Shown: positions 43,975-54,250, numbered from the stretch's first letter. The stretch is DNA of 64,000 nucleotides from Pseudomonadales bacterium (GCA_019090615.1 JAHRVQ010000006.1:62001-126000); one strand, 5' to 3'. Notes: a model not told the origin generated them from the sequence alone. A program made the numbers and translations.

Positions 43975-46959
43975 TCACCCATGCTGCCCATCTATTGACA
44001 GATAATGCTGATAGATTTTCACCACATTTTGCTGATGTAGCGCCAATTGATTTAACAATTCTACTGAATCAATTTTGCCACCCAACCAGAAATAATGCCC
44101 CGCCGAACGGAAGGCCACATAAGCCTCGATAAGAATTTCAGCCGCGGCTTCTGGCAAAATTGCCTGCGCCGCCAGGGCTTCAATCTGGCTAATATTATCA
44201 GTCCTGTCAGACAGGCCTGGGTGATCACTGCAATGGGTAAGAATCAAATATTGAACCAAAAATTCGATATCTATCATGCCACCAACATCCTGCTTTAAAT
44301 CAAGCGCTTGCACACGGGATATAATGGCTTGTCGTGCGCTATTTTGTTGCCCCCGATCTTGTTTAACGCGGTCTTGGTTAGCGCCATCTAGCACTGCACC
44401 GCCGTCCTGCTTTGAACGACTGAGTCGGGCCAACTGGGCCTCGCGCATTTTCAAACGCATCCCAGCTACATCCTGTTTAAGACCTGGTTTATCCCGCTTA
44501 CTAGCAAGAATGCGCGCCCGAAATTCGCTAAACCGTGCTGCAAAACTTCTGTTGCCAGCGACAAACCGCGCTCTTACCAGGGCCTGAATTTCCCAGGTCC
44601 AGGCCGACTTACCCAAATAACGCTCAAAAGCATTAAAAGTACCTACCAGAGGACCTTTATTACCATCAGGCCGCAAGCGTAAATCAACCTCATATAAACC
44701 CCCAAAGCGCGTAAAACTGGACAAAATATGCACAATCCGCTGCCCCAGACGGGAGAAAAACACATTATTCGGCACAATTTTTTTGCCCGAGGTTTGACCC
44801 TGAATATCCGCATCATGCATAAAGACCACATCCAGATCTGAACCATAGGCCAATTCCAGACCGCCTAACTTCCCATAGGCGACAACCACAAAACACCTGC
44901 CCTGTTTCTGTCCATGGCGATCACAGGGTTCACCATGTCGACCGATCAAATACTCAAACGCCAGCTCGGTTGCTATATCAAGAATAATTTCAGCAAGCAT
45001 ACTGAGGTTATCTGAGGCCTGCATTAGGGGAATTAAATCCAGCAATTCAAGACTTGCAACCCGTAGTACCACGCCATGCTTAAATCGCCGCAGGGCATCC
45101 ATCTTGCCTTCCAGGTCATTGTCATCATATTGAATTAATTGCTCGTCAATTTCCGCTCTTAACGCCGTCGAATTAAATTTAGCAGGCTGAGTTTCCTGCT
45201 CGCTCAACTCATACATCAATACTGGATATTCAGCAATACGGGCCGCCACCCAGGGACTCAGGGAACACAACTGCACCAGTCTGAGCATGGCTGCTCGGTT
45301 TTCAAGTAGATAGGCCGCATAAGTGCTGCGTCGAACAATGGCGTATAAAATCGGCAGCAGCCGATCCAGACTATCATCGGCTGACGCCTGCTGAGCACAA
45401 AGGCTTAATAATATTGGCAGCAGCTGATTAAAGCGATCCAGAGCAATTTGCTGACTATCTTCAATAGCCAACTTAAACGCAGCCAGCAGGCAAATAATCC
45501 TGTCAGTATCAACAAAGCCATTTTGCGCCAAATGCTCGGCCGCCGCAGATGAATCGAGTTCGCGCCAAAGATCAAGCCAGATTAACTGGCTGCCGCTAAG
45601 GGTTGACGATGGGCCACTATTGGAATCAACGATGCTGGCAAAACAATGACTCACCTGGTTTCGATACTGATCCAGTGTTTGCAGATACGACGCATAAGAA
45701 TCAAACCCCATGCCATGGGCCAATCTTTGTTCTGCCAATGGCGTGGCAGGTAATTCCTGCGTCTGTTGATCCTTCTCCGCCTGAATTACATGTTCAGTAT
45801 TCCTAAGAAATATATACGCATCCCGTAATGCTGCGCCATCTAACTCAGGTAAAAAGCCTGCCTCTACCAACGCCTGCAATGCGCTAAACAGCCTTCTTTG
45901 CTGTAATTTGGGTTTATTACCCCCCCAGACTAGCTGTTGCATCTGAACCACAAACTCAATTTCACGAATGCCGCCCGGGCCCATTTTTATGTCGTTCTCT
46001 AGTTGTTTCTGCAATACTTCTTTATCAATCAGAAGTTTCATATCCCGTAACGACTGTACCGCTCCATAGTCCAGATGGCGTCGATATATAAAAGGTTTCA
46101 ACCAGCTAAGAAAATCCTTGCCTAGTGCGGTATCACCTGCTGCTGCTCGGGCCTTGATAAAGGCATATCGTTCCCAGTCCCGGCCCTGCTCTAGATAATA
46201 TTTTTCCGTCGCATTGCGGTTAAGAATCAACGCGCCACTTTCGCCATAGGGCCGTAATCGCATATCAACCCGAAAAACCATTCCCGTCGCCAACCTTGCA
46301 TCTAACGATTTAATGACTTGCTGCGCAAGACGAATAAAAAACTCCTGATTTGAAAGTCCAGAATCACCATCCACCTGACCTGATTCACCATATAAAAAAA
46401 TCAAATCAATATCAGATGAAACATTCAACTCAACCGCCCCGAGCTTACCCAAAGCCAACACACATAAACGCTGTAACTCACCGCTTACCGAACGTGGCCG
46501 CCCAAATCGAAGTTCATTTTTTTTTGAATGGAACGCCACCGCAGCCTCAATACAGCTGTCAGCAAGTAAAGATAAGTCTGCGGTAGTTTGCTCTAAACTG
46601 GCTCGGCGGGTCAAATCACGAAATACAATACGGGCCATTTCACGCTGTCTTATCTGTCGCAGCCGGGCATCAAAAACGTCCTCTGGCAACAGTTCAGCAC
46701 TATCTGCCTGGGTAATCTTGATAATTAAATTATGACACTTGTATTCAATCAATAAATCGCCACTATGCAGCAATTCAGAGAACCGTTCTATGGATTGAAT
46801 GTAGTTATAAAAAAAATCACTTAAGGCACAAACTGTAACAATCTCAGTGTACAATTGAGACCCCACTAACTTGTCCTTCAGCACGCTTTGCTGCGACCCC
46901 TCAAGCAAACTCTCAAGTACAGTGGAAACACGTTCGATTTGTTGTTGTAATTCCTGCAT
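43975..46959 (-). CDS. glnE: GlnE, glutamine synthetase adenylyltransferase/deadenylase
   Basis: Two-headed enzyme setting glutamine synthetase activity in response to PII. 994 aa. The N-terminal deadenylylating domain has LGKLGAVELNVSSDIDLIFLY; the C-terminal adenylylating domain has YGKLGGLELAYGSDLDVVFMHD; PII-uridylyltransferase helical linkers surround them. Between MRLKMREAQLARL and DVGGMIDIEFLVQ lies an extra Gln/Asp/Arg-rich stretch of roughly 35–40 residues (KQDGGAVLDGANQDRVKQDR...) not seen in E. coli GlnE. ATG 46959, 5 bp after the PilB/GspE-family stop, so probably one transcript. Confidence 0.95.
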   Translation of the reverse strand: MQELQQQIERVSTVLESLLEGSQQSVLKDKLVGSQLYTEIVTVCALSDFFYNYIQSIERFSELLHSGDLLIEYKCHNLIIKITQADSAELLPEDVFDARLRQIRQREMARIVFRDLTRRASLEQTTADLSLLADSCIEAAVAFHSKKNELRFGRPRSVSGELQRLCVLALGKLGAVELNVSSDIDLIFLYGESGQVDGDSGLSNQEFFIRLAQQVIKSLDARLATGMVFRVDMRLRPYGESGALILNRNATEKYYLEQGRDWERYAFIKARAAAGDTALGKDFLSWLKPFIYRRHLDYGAVQSLRDMKLLIDKEVLQKQLENDIKMGPGGIREIEFVVQMQQLVWGGNKPKLQQRRLFSALQALVEAGFLPELDGAALRDAYIFLRNTEHVIQAEKDQQTQELPATPLAEQRLAHGMGFDSYASYLQTLDQYRNQVSHCFASIVDSNSGPSSTLSGSQLIWLDLWRELDSSAAAEHLAQNGFVDTDRIICLLAAFKLAIEDSQQIALDRFNQLLPILLSLCAQQASADDSLDRLLPILYAIVRRSTYAAYLLENRAAMLRLVQLCSLSPWVAARIAEYPVLMYELSEQETQPAKFNSTALRAEIDEQLIQYDDNDLEGKMDALRRFKHGVVLRVASLELLDLIPLMQASDNLSMLAEIILDIATELAFEYLIGRHGEPCDRHGQKQGRCFVVVAYGKLGGLELAYGSDLDVVFMHDADIQGQTSGKKIVPNNVFFSRLGQRIVHILSSFTRFGGLYEVDLRLRPDGNKGPLVGTFNAFERYLGKSAWTWEIQALVRARFVAGNRSFAARFSEFRARILASKRDKPGLKQDVAGMRLKMREAQLARLSRSKQDGGAVLDGANQDRVKQDRGQQNSARQAIISRVQALDLKQDVGGMIDIEFLVQYLILTHCSDHPGLSDRTDNISQIEALAAQAILPEAAAEILIEAYVAFRSAGHYFWLGGKIDSVELLNQLALHQQNVVKIYQHYLSIDGQHG

Positions 46960-46963
46960 AAAA

Positions 46964-48754
46964 TTATTCTGTACCAGAAAAAGGCGCGACCCGCAGCACT
47001 TCTGCCACGGTTGTCCTACCGGCAGCCACTTTTAAAGCACCACTTAAGCGAAGTGTTTTCATACCTTCTTTCATAGCAGTTAATCGAAGCTTGCCAATTT
47101 CAACATCACTTGCAACATGGCCCTTAACCTTGTCGGTTAGCGGCAATAACTCATAAATACCTTCCCGCCCACGATAACCAGTATCACGACATTCCAAACA
47201 GCCAACTGGATGATACATCACTCGGGGTAGATGCATTTTCCACGGTGTAGTCAACATTTGCCAGCCCTGTTTATCCACTTCACCTTCTGCCTTACATTCA
47301 GGGCATAAAGTCCTTACCAGCCGTTGCGCCATAACACCCAACAAAGTTGCTTTTATCAGATACGGCGCAATACCTAACTCCAACAACCTTGTAACAGCGG
47401 AGGGGGCATCATTGGTATGTAATGTTGAAATCACCAAATGCCCCGTTAACGCGGCCTGAATGGCCATCTCAGCGGTTTCCAAATCTCGAATCTCGCCCAC
47501 CATAATAATATCGGGGTCCTGCCTTAAGAGCGCCCTTACCCCATCAGCAAAATTCAGTTCAATATTCTGTTGCACCTGCATTTGATTAAAACTCGGCTCT
47601 ACCATTTCTATAGGATCTTCAATGGTACATACATTGACCTCTTCTGTGGCCATATGTTTCAAACTGGTATATAAGGTTGTGGTCTTACCTGAACCGGTAG
47701 GACCTGTCACCAAAACAATGCCGTTAGGGTTGCCGACCATATCCTCCCAACGGTTATAATCTTCGTTGGCCAGGCCTAATTGACTAAAAGTTTTCAATAA
47801 TATTTCGGGGTCAAATATTCGCATCACCAGCTTTTCACCAAAAGCGGTGGGCAAGGTTGAAAGCCTGAGTTCAATTTCATGTGCATCCTGGGTTTTAGTC
47901 TTTAGGCGTCCATCCTGAGGCCGCCTTTTTTCTGCAACATCCATCCGACCCAGGGTTTTTATGCGACTGACAACAGCCGTCATCACCGGCGCAGGCAATT
48001 GATAAACCAGATGTAAAACGCCATCAATGCGAAACCTTACTCGTCCTTTTTCACGCCTGGGCTCAAGGTGGATATCACTGGCGCGTTGGTTAAAGGCATA
48101 ACTGAGGAGCCAATCAACAATATTAACTACATGCGCATCATTGGCCTCCATGGAGTCAACTTGGCCAAGTTCAAGCATCTGCTCCAAATTTGACAGAGAA
48201 TAAGCCCCAGAACCCTGCGCATTAGCCTGACTGACAGATTTCGCCATGCTATAAAATTCTGTCGTATACTGACGAATATCGGCAGGGTTTGAGATCACAC
48301 GGGTAATGATCTTGCCTGGCTGAGACTGCTCGATAGTTGCTTCCCAACCAGACACATGAGGCTCGGCACTGGTAATCACTATTTCATCATCTTTTACTTC
48401 CAATGCCAGCAACTGATGCAATTTGGCAAATTCGTAGGACATAATTTTGGTGATAATTTGCGAATCAATATTCAGCGGGTCAATCCGATGGTAGGGCTGG
48501 CCAGATTTATCACATAACCATAACGTCAAGGCTTCAAGATCGAGGACCCCGGTTGCATTTTTTTGATCTTGCAGGCCGTCTTCTGCGATCAGCTCTAATG
48601 GATGCCAGGCAAGTTGATCTTTTTTGCGAATCTTAAGGCTAAGCAAATCTGCATCATGGTTCGATATCCTGCCTTCTGCCAATAGATCATTCACCAGCGT
48701 GCGGAAGTTAAGAGAAATATCCGGCCTATTGACACCCATAACCTGTGAACCCAT
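46964..48754 (-). CDS. PilB/GspE/PulE-family secretion ATPase
   Basis: Hexameric motor of the type II secretion/type IV pilus class. About 596 aa. Start ATG 48754 sits five bases after a perfect AGGAGG, which decides against the GTG two codons earlier. N-terminal MshEN-like region, then the ATPase with VTGPTGSGKTTTLYTSL (Walker A), Asp box, LLRQDPDIIMVGEIRDLETA (Walker B), His box TGHLVISTLHTNDAP, and tetracysteine zinc site CPEC...CLEC. No other pilus or secretion gene is adjacent, so I cannot say which machine it drives; a MshE-type or orphan PulE ATPase is as likely as PilB. Placed right upstream of glnE. Confidence 0.85.
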   Translation of the reverse strand: MGSQVMGVNRPDISLNFRTLVNDLLAEGRISNHDADLLSLKIRKKDQLAWHPLELIAEDGLQDQKNATGVLDLEALTLWLCDKSGQPYHRIDPLNIDSQIITKIMSYEFAKLHQLLALEVKDDEIVITSAEPHVSGWEATIEQSQPGKIITRVISNPADIRQYTTEFYSMAKSVSQANAQGSGAYSLSNLEQMLELGQVDSMEANDAHVVNIVDWLLSYAFNQRASDIHLEPRREKGRVRFRIDGVLHLVYQLPAPVMTAVVSRIKTLGRMDVAEKRRPQDGRLKTKTQDAHEIELRLSTLPTAFGEKLVMRIFDPEILLKTFSQLGLANEDYNRWEDMVGNPNGIVLVTGPTGSGKTTTLYTSLKHMATEEVNVCTIEDPIEMVEPSFNQMQVQQNIELNFADGVRALLRQDPDIIMVGEIRDLETAEMAIQAALTGHLVISTLHTNDAPSAVTRLLELGIAPYLIKATLLGVMAQRLVRTLCPECKAEGEVDKQGWQMLTTPWKMHLPRVMYHPVGCLECRDTGYRGREGIYELLPLTDKVKGHVASDVEIGKLRLTAMKEGMKTLRLSGALKVAAGRTTVAEVLRVAPFSGTE

Positions 48755-49081
48755 GCTCACCTCCTACGCCATAGGTGCCTATAAACTGACCTGTTAACAT
48801 TATTTTACCTGCGTTTATTTTAACCGCCATTAAATTAGCCACCTTTTTTCTAGACGCCTGTAAGCTAGTCATGTGTATCTAGTCGCTGCGGCTTCAGAGA
48901 TTTGATTTCCACCAGCCGCCAATGGAGCAAGCCACTTAAATCATAGCCCGCCTTAACCCTGGCGATATTTATTTATGAACGATTTTCTACTTTATCAGCT
49001 GGCTAGCAAAGTACTATCTCAACTTGCGCCAACTATTGCTATAATTCTCTCCGCAATTCACCAACACCTCTGCAGCCGCTG
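48755..49081. other. secretion-ATPase/argA divergent gap (327 bp)
   Basis: This region carries the promoters for two divergent genes. TGCTATAAT at 49037–49045 is a good extended −10 for argA. A 35-codon frame (48975–49082, MNDFLLYQLASKVLSQ...) ends in TGA overlapping the argA ATG. Nothing else is recognised. Confidence 0.5.
49037..49045 (+). promoter_or_regulatory. candidate extended −10 promoter of argA
   Basis: TG-C-TATAAT, a consensus −10 hexamer with the TGn extension, about 37 bp before the argA ATG. No −35 resembling TTGACA lies 17 bp upstream. Transcripts from it would begin inside the short upstream frame and leave it untranslated. Confidence 0.45.
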
Positions 49082-50374
49082 ATGAACGACAATTATCAAC
49101 ATGTAAAATGGTTTCGCGACTCGTCACCTTATATCAATGCCCATCGCGGCAAGATATTTGTAATCTATATTAGCGGCGATGCAATCGAGCACCATAACTT
49201 CGCCAATATTATCGCCGACATCGTGTTGTTGAACTCACTCGGCGTCAAACTCATTCTGGTTCACGGCGCAACCCCACAAATTAATACCTACCTCGCTGAC
49301 CAATCAATCAAGTATACCAACCTGTCAGAGGTACGTATTACCAGCCCAGAAATTCTTCCGGCCGTGTTACAGGTTATCGGTAAAATAAAAATCGATCTGG
49401 AAGCTGCCCTGTCAAAAGGCGTGATCAACGCGCCACTGCATGCAGCCGATATCAACGTTAGCTCCGGCAACTATATTAAAGCCAAACCACTCGGCATTAT
49501 CGAAGGCGTAGATTTCCATAACACCGGCACCGTGCGCAAAGTAAATACCCAGCTAATGCGCAAACAACTGGAACAACAGGCGGTAATACTGATCTCACCC
49601 ACCGGCTATTCCCCTTCTGGCGAAATTTTCAATATAGTCTCTGGCGAGGTCGCCTGCGAGGTCGCCTGTGCTATCAAAGCCGACAAGCTGATTTTATTCG
49701 GCGCCAACAAAGGTATTTTTGACCAGCAAAGCCAGCTGATCAATGAACTTCAGGTTACTGACATCAACCCCGCTGGTTTAAGCCCGGTAGACCCTCTGAT
49801 ATTCGCCCGCAGAGCGTGTTTAAGCGGTGTCGCACGCAGCCATTTAATCAGTTTCAGCCAGGATGGCGCACTGCTCGAAGAACTATTTACCCGCGATGGC
49901 GCAGGTACTCAGGTAAGCCAGTTGAGTTACGAACAAATACGCATAGCAAATGTCGACGACGTGGCCGGCATTATTGAGCTGATTCAGCCATTGGAGCAAC
50001 AGGGTGTGCTGGTGAAACGCTCCAGAGAATTGATCGAATCAGAAATCAGTCAATTCGTGGTCATTGAGCGGGACGGTATGATTATTAGTTGTGGCGCATT
50101 ATATCCTTTTGAGCGCCAGGCAGAACTTGCCTGTCTCGCTACCCATCCTGACTATAGACATAAAAAGCGCGGCGATAAAATCCTCAGGGCACTCGAACAA
50201 AAAGCCAAACAACTCGCTTTGCAGCGGCTGTTTGTGCTGACAACCCATACTGCGCACTGGTTTACGGAACGTGGCTTCAAACAATCAGACCTGGCACAGC
50301 TTCCCGAAAGCCGCGTATCCCTTTACAATTACCAAAGAAATTCCAAGCTTTTTATCAAACCGCTGACAGAATAA
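49082..50374 (+). CDS. argA: ArgA, N-acetylglutamate synthase
   Basis: First step of arginine biosynthesis. 430 aa. N-terminal amino-acid-kinase-like domain (about 20–285; RGKIFVIYISGDAI, LILVHGATPQIN), which binds the arginine feedback inhibitor in this family, then a GNAT acetyltransferase domain (about 288–430; ELACLATHPDYRHKKRGDKIL, LFVLTTHTAHWFTERGF). A 12-bp tandem duplication (49646–49657, 49658–49669) repeats EVAC once at about residue 190. The ATG shares its A with the TGA of a short upstream frame, and no clear Shine–Dalgarno precedes it. Confidence 0.95.
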   Translation: MNDNYQHVKWFRDSSPYINAHRGKIFVIYISGDAIEHHNFANIIADIVLLNSLGVKLILVHGATPQINTYLADQSIKYTNLSEVRITSPEILPAVLQVIGKIKIDLEAALSKGVINAPLHAADINVSSGNYIKAKPLGIIEGVDFHNTGTVRKVNTQLMRKQLEQQAVILISPTGYSPSGEIFNIVSGEVACEVACAIKADKLILFGANKGIFDQQSQLINELQVTDINPAGLSPVDPLIFARRACLSGVARSHLISFSQDGALLEELFTRDGAGTQVSQLSYEQIRIANVDDVAGIIELIQPLEQQGVLVKRSRELIESEISQFVVIERDGMIISCGALYPFERQAELACLATHPDYRHKKRGDKILRALEQKAKQLALQRLFVLTTHTAHWFTERGFKQSDLAQLPESRVSLYNYQRNSKLFIKPLTE

Positions 50375-50479
50375 ACAGCCTCAATTAACATTATTTTACG
50401 CATGCCCAGAGCCAACTTGCGTAACAGGCACCACACTTAGGTAATCGCTGCTCCGATTATCGAACCACAGGAGTTAACC

Positions 50480-52327
50480 ATGCCCAGATACAAATCCAAA
50501 ACCTCAACCCATGGCCGCAATATGGCAGGTGCCCGCGCCTTATGGCGAGCGACGGGAATGAAGGATGATGATTTTAATAAACCCATCATTGCCATTGCCA
50601 ACTCCTTCACTCAATTTGTCCCCGGCCATGTTCATCTCCATGATTTAGGCCAGCTAGTAGCACGAGAAATTGAAAATGCCGGCGGCGTAGCTAAAGAATT
50701 TAATACTATTGCGGTAGACGATGGCATCGCCATGGGCCATGACGGCATGTTATACAGCCTGCCATCACGGGAGTTAATCGCCGATTCTGTTGAATATATG
50801 GTTAACGCTCACTGTGCCGATGCCCTGGTTTGCATTTCCAATTGTGACAAAATCACCCCAGGCATGTTAAATGCCGCTCTGCGGCTCAATATTCCCACCA
50901 TCTTTGTCTCTGGCGGGCCAATGGAAGCCGGTCGAACCAAACTCGCCAACCATAATACCAATTTGATTCACGCCATTGTTATTGCCGCAGATGAGCAGGT
51001 CCCCGACGCAGAAGTCGAAGAATACGAGCGCTCCGCCTGTCCTACCTGCGGTTCATGCTCCGGCATGTTTACCGCCAATTCCATGAACTGTCTAACTGAG
51101 GTACTTGGCCTGGCACTGCCCGGCAACGGCTCATTATTGGCCACCCACAAGGATCGCGAGCAGCTGTTCCTGAACGTTGGGCAACAAATTGTGGATATTA
51201 CCCGCCGTTATTACGAGCAGGACGAGGAAGCACTTTTGCCGCGTAATATTGCCAATATGAAAGCCTTCGAAAATGCCATGTCGATGGATATCGCCATGGG
51301 CGGCTCGACCAATACAATTTTACATTTATTAGCCGCAGCCCAGGAAGCCGAGCTGGATTTCACGCTGGATAATATTGACGCCTTATCCCGTAAGGTACCT
51401 AACCTTTGTAAAGCCGCACCCGCCATCGACGAATATCATATGGAAGATATTCATCGCGCCGGCGGTATGATGGGCATCCTTGGCGAACTGGCCCGGGGCG
51501 GCCTGATCCATACCGATGTGCATAGTGTTTTTAGTGATTCTCTGGCAAAAACCCTGGTGGATCAGGATGTTATGGTAACGACCAATGAAGCCGTCAAAAC
51601 CTTCTACCGCGCCGGTCCAGCGGGCATTCCCACCCAGGTAGCCTTTAGCCAGGATACCCGCTACGGCAATCTGGATCTGAATCGGGAAACTGGCTGTATT
51701 CGCAATATTGACCATGCCTATAGCAAAGAAGGTGGCCTGGCGGTGTTATACGGCAACATTTCAACTAACGGCTGTATTGTCAAAACCGCCGGAGTTGAAG
51801 AAAAACTCTGGCAATTTAACGGCCCAGCGCGGGTTTTTGAATCCCAGGATTCAGCCGTAGCCGCTATCCTTGCCGACAGTATCAAGGCCGGTGATGTGAT
51901 AGTCATCCGCTATGAAGGCCCCAAAGGTGGCCCCGGTATGCAGGAAATGCTCTACCCCACTAGCTACCTTAAATCCAAAGGCCTCGGCAGTGCCTGCGCT
52001 TTATTAACCGACGGTCGATTTTCAGGTGGTACAGCGGGCTTATCCGTCGGCCATGTTTCACCTGAAGCTGCTGAAGGTGGCGCTATTGGTCTGGTGGAAG
52101 AAGGCGATGAAATACAATTCGACATTCCAAACCGATCTATTACATTAAATGTCGATGCCGAAACACTGGCTGCCAGACAGGCCAAAATGCTTGCCAAAGG
52201 CAATAAAGCCTGGAAGCCTACCGAAAAACGTACCCGAGTAGTCTCATCAGCGCTGCGCGCCTATGCGGCACTCACCACCAGTGCAGACAAGGGTGCTGTG
52301 CGGAATGTGGACCAGCTCAGTGGTTGA
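50480..52327 (+). CDS. ilvD: IlvD, dihydroxy-acid dehydratase
   Basis: Fe–S enzyme making the 2-keto acid precursors of Val, Leu and Ile. 615 aa, E. coli-like length. Cluster/metal motifs: [14 protein letters not shown] and [20 protein letters not shown], with [36 protein letters not shown] and [24 protein letters not shown] 50480 follows AGGAG with good spacing. It stands alone after argA (105-bp gap). The stop lies inside the loop of a perfect 9-bp inverted repeat. Confidence 0.98.
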   Translation: MPRYKSKTSTHGRNMAGARALWRATGMKDDDFNKPIIAIANSFTQFVPGHVHLHDLGQLVAREIENAGGVAKEFNTIAVDDGIAMGHDGMLYSLPSRELIADSVEYMVNAHCADALVCISNCDKITPGMLNAALRLNIPTIFVSGGPMEAGRTKLANHNTNLIHAIVIAADEQVPDAEVEEYERSACPTCGSCSGMFTANSMNCLTEVLGLALPGNGSLLATHKDREQLFLNVGQQIVDITRRYYEQDEEALLPRNIANMKAFENAMSMDIAMGGSTNTILHLLAAAQEAELDFTLDNIDALSRKVPNLCKAAPAIDEYHMEDIHRAGGMMGILGELARGGLIHTDVHSVFSDSLAKTLVDQDVMVTTNEAVKTFYRAGPAGIPTQVAFSQDTRYGNLDLNRETGCIRNIDHAYSKEGGLAVLYGNISTNGCIVKTAGVEEKLWQFNGPARVFESQDSAVAAILADSIKAGDVIVIRYEGPKGGPGMQEMLYPTSYLKSKGLGSACALLTDGRFSGGTAGLSVGHVSPEAAEGGAIGLVEEGDEIQFDIPNRSITLNVDAETLAARQAKMLAKGNKAWKPTEKRTRVVSSALRAYAALTTSADKGAVRNVDQLSG

Positions 52328-52379
52328 TCGCTGAGCTGGACTGCGCTGCTGGGTTTATTGCCATAATAACTCAGCAGCG
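52312..52379. terminator. two inverted repeats between ilvD and yehS
   Basis: CCAGCTCAG (52312–52320) / CTGAGCTGG (52331–52339), a perfect 9-bp stem with a 10-nt loop containing the ilvD stop. Then CGCTGCTG (52344–52351) / CAGCAGCG (52372–52379), an 8-bp stem with a 20-nt loop. They lie between convergent genes and are probably transcription-end structures, but neither has a T-run, so they are not standard intrinsic terminators. Confidence 0.45.
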
Positions 52380-52395
52380 GGCCACTAACGTCGCT

Positions 52396-52857
52396 TCACG
52401 CATCGCGATACCTTAACTGCATACCCTGAAGAAAATTGCGTAATACCTGGTCCTGGCATTTGCGATAATGTTTGTGGCCAGGCTTGCGAAAAAAAGCACT
52501 CAATTCTGATTTGCCCAGCCGGAAATCAGCCATATCAAGCAACTGCAACACATCCTCGGCTTTTAGGTCGAGGGCAATTTTTAACTTCATCAGCACCATA
52601 TTATTGGTCAGGGTTGTTTCCGCAACCGGCTCAACACCGGGTTTTTTACCCCGTTTGTCAATAATCAGCCCATTAAGAAAAGCCGCCAGTTGCTCATCCA
52701 GGCAAACTTCAAAATTATCTGCATCATCTTTTTTTAACCAGTCGCTTACCTGAGCGCGACTGACTTTGAGTTGCCCCAGGCCAAACAGAGCTATCATTCG
52801 GCTATCATCAAAATTGTATACGTATCTTATACGGCGTAGTATATCGTTAGTATTCAT
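52396..52857 (-). CDS. yehS: YehS family protein (DUF1456)
   Basis: Small cytoplasmic protein of unknown function made of two DUF1456 repeats. 153 aa. Repeat 1: NDILRRIRYVYNFDD..., VSDWLKKDDADNFEVCLDEQLAAFLNGLIIDKRG. Repeat 2: NNMVLMKLKIALDLKAEDVLQLLDMADFRLGKSELSAFFRKPGHKHYRKCQDQVLRNFL. Both match E. coli YehS in layout and length. ATG 52857. Convergent with ilvD. Three 13-bp tandem units lie upstream. Confidence 0.88.
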   Translation of the reverse strand: MNTNDILRRIRYVYNFDDSRMIALFGLGQLKVSRAQVSDWLKKDDADNFEVCLDEQLAAFLNGLIIDKRGKKPGVEPVAETTLTNNMVLMKLKIALDLKAEDVLQLLDMADFRLGKSELSAFFRKPGHKHYRKCQDQVLRNFLQGMQLRYRDA

Positions 52858-52903
52858 AGAGTTAAGGCTTCAAAAATTATTCACTAGTACATTTCATTAG
52901 CGC

Positions 52904-52942
52904 TATGCACAAACACTATACACAAACACTATGCGCAAGCAC
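52904..52942. repeat. three 13-bp tandem units between yehS and prpF
   Basis: TATGCACAAACAC (52904–52916), TATACACAAACAC (52917–52929) and TATGCGCAAGCAC (52930–52942). They lie in the 133-bp gap upstream of yehS and downstream of prpF. Confidence 0.85.
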
Positions 52943-52990
52943 GATTTGATAACGCCCTCTGAAATATAGAACATCAGCGAAAATAAAGGG

Positions 52991-54169
52991 TTAAATAATA
53001 TCTCCGGGTACATGTACCCAACCGGTCATTAAGACCCGCGCACTGCGACTCATGCTGGCCTTATCTACCTGCCAGGTGTCCTTAACAAGGCTTGCCTCTG
53101 CGCCTACTTTTAAAGTGCCTGATGGATGACCAAAACGCACCGATTTACCTGCATCAGCACCCGTCGCAAGGTTAACCAGGGTGCCAGGTATAGCTGCAGC
53201 CGTACCAATTGCAACCGCTGCGGTGCCCATCATGGCATGATGTAGTTTACCCATGGACAGTGCCCGCACCTGTAGGTCAATGTCAGCAACCGTTACCGCC
53301 TTGCCGCTGGACGAAACATAGTCCGTTGGCGGGGCCACAAAAGCCACTTTAGGTGTATGCTGTCGCCCGGCCGCTTGATCAATATGTTTGATCAAACCCA
53401 TATGCACAGCACCGTGAGCACGAATGGTTTCAAACATCGCCAATGCGGCTGGGTCACCATTAATGGCATCCTGTAATTCCGCACCGGTATAGCCAAGTTC
53501 GCTGGCATTAAGAAAGATGGTCGGAATACCCGCATTAATCATGGTCGCCTGGTAAACACCGAGACCCGGCACCTCTAACGCATCAACCACATTGCCGGTA
53601 GGAAACATCGCCCCATCACCGTCGGCCGGATCAATAAAATCCACCAGAATTTCAGCCGCCGGAAAGGTCACGCCGTCTAGTTCAAAATCACCTGTCTCCT
53701 GTACTGCACCACTGGCCATCGGCACATGGGCAATAATGGTTTTTTTGATATTGGCCTGCCAGATACGAATCACAGCAATGCCATCGGCAGGAATTCGCTC
53801 AGCGTCAACTAAGCCGTTAGTAATGGCAAAAGCACCCACTGCCGCAGTCAGATTACCGCAGTTACCACTCCAGTCGACAAAGGCCTTGTCGATTGCCACC
53901 TGACCAAACAGATAATCCACATCATGATCAGGTTGATCACTGCTAGCCACGATAACCGTTTTACTGGTACTTGAGGTCGCACCACCCATACCATCGGTTT
54001 GTTTACCATAAGGATCAGGGCTGCCGATCACGCGCAATAATAGCTGGTCTCTCGCCTCACCTGCGACCTTTGCCGCTGCCGGCAAATCTTGCAAACTAAA
54101 AAAAACACCTTTGCTGGTACCACCACGCATATAAGTCGCTGGGATTTTAATTTGGGACAAATGAGCCAT
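52991..54169 (-). CDS. prpF: PrpF, AcnD-accessory aconitate isomerase-family protein
   Basis: Diaminopimelate-epimerase-fold isomerase that works with AcnD in the AcnD/PrpF version of the 2-methylcitrate cycle (trans/cis-2-methylaconitate isomerisation). 392 aa. Family features: IPATYMRGGTSKGVFFSLQDLP at the N-terminus with the active-site segment, GSPDPYGKQTDGMGGATSSTSKTVIV, DWSGNCGNLTAAVGAFAI and MGKLHHAMMGTAAVAIGTA. ATG 54169. It follows acnD by about 80 bp on the same strand. prpB and prpC are not next to it. Confidence 0.95.
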   Translation of the reverse strand: MAHLSQIKIPATYMRGGTSKGVFFSLQDLPAAAKVAGEARDQLLLRVIGSPDPYGKQTDGMGGATSSTSKTVIVASSDQPDHDVDYLFGQVAIDKAFVDWSGNCGNLTAAVGAFAITNGLVDAERIPADGIAVIRIWQANIKKTIIAHVPMASGAVQETGDFELDGVTFPAAEILVDFIDPADGDGAMFPTGNVVDALEVPGLGVYQATMINAGIPTIFLNASELGYTGAELQDAINGDPAALAMFETIRAHGAVHMGLIKHIDQAAGRQHTPKVAFVAPPTDYVSSSGKAVTVADIDLQVRALSMGKLHHAMMGTAAVAIGTAAAIPGTLVNLATGADAGKSVRFGHPSGTLKVGAEASLVKDTWQVDKASMSRSARVLMTGWVHVPGDII

Positions 54170-54250
54170 AGTTGATCCTGATCTAAAAATGGTAAAACGG
54201 GACGGTTAATTTACAACGACCTGGCCCGCGACGAACGGTCTTAGGTCAGC

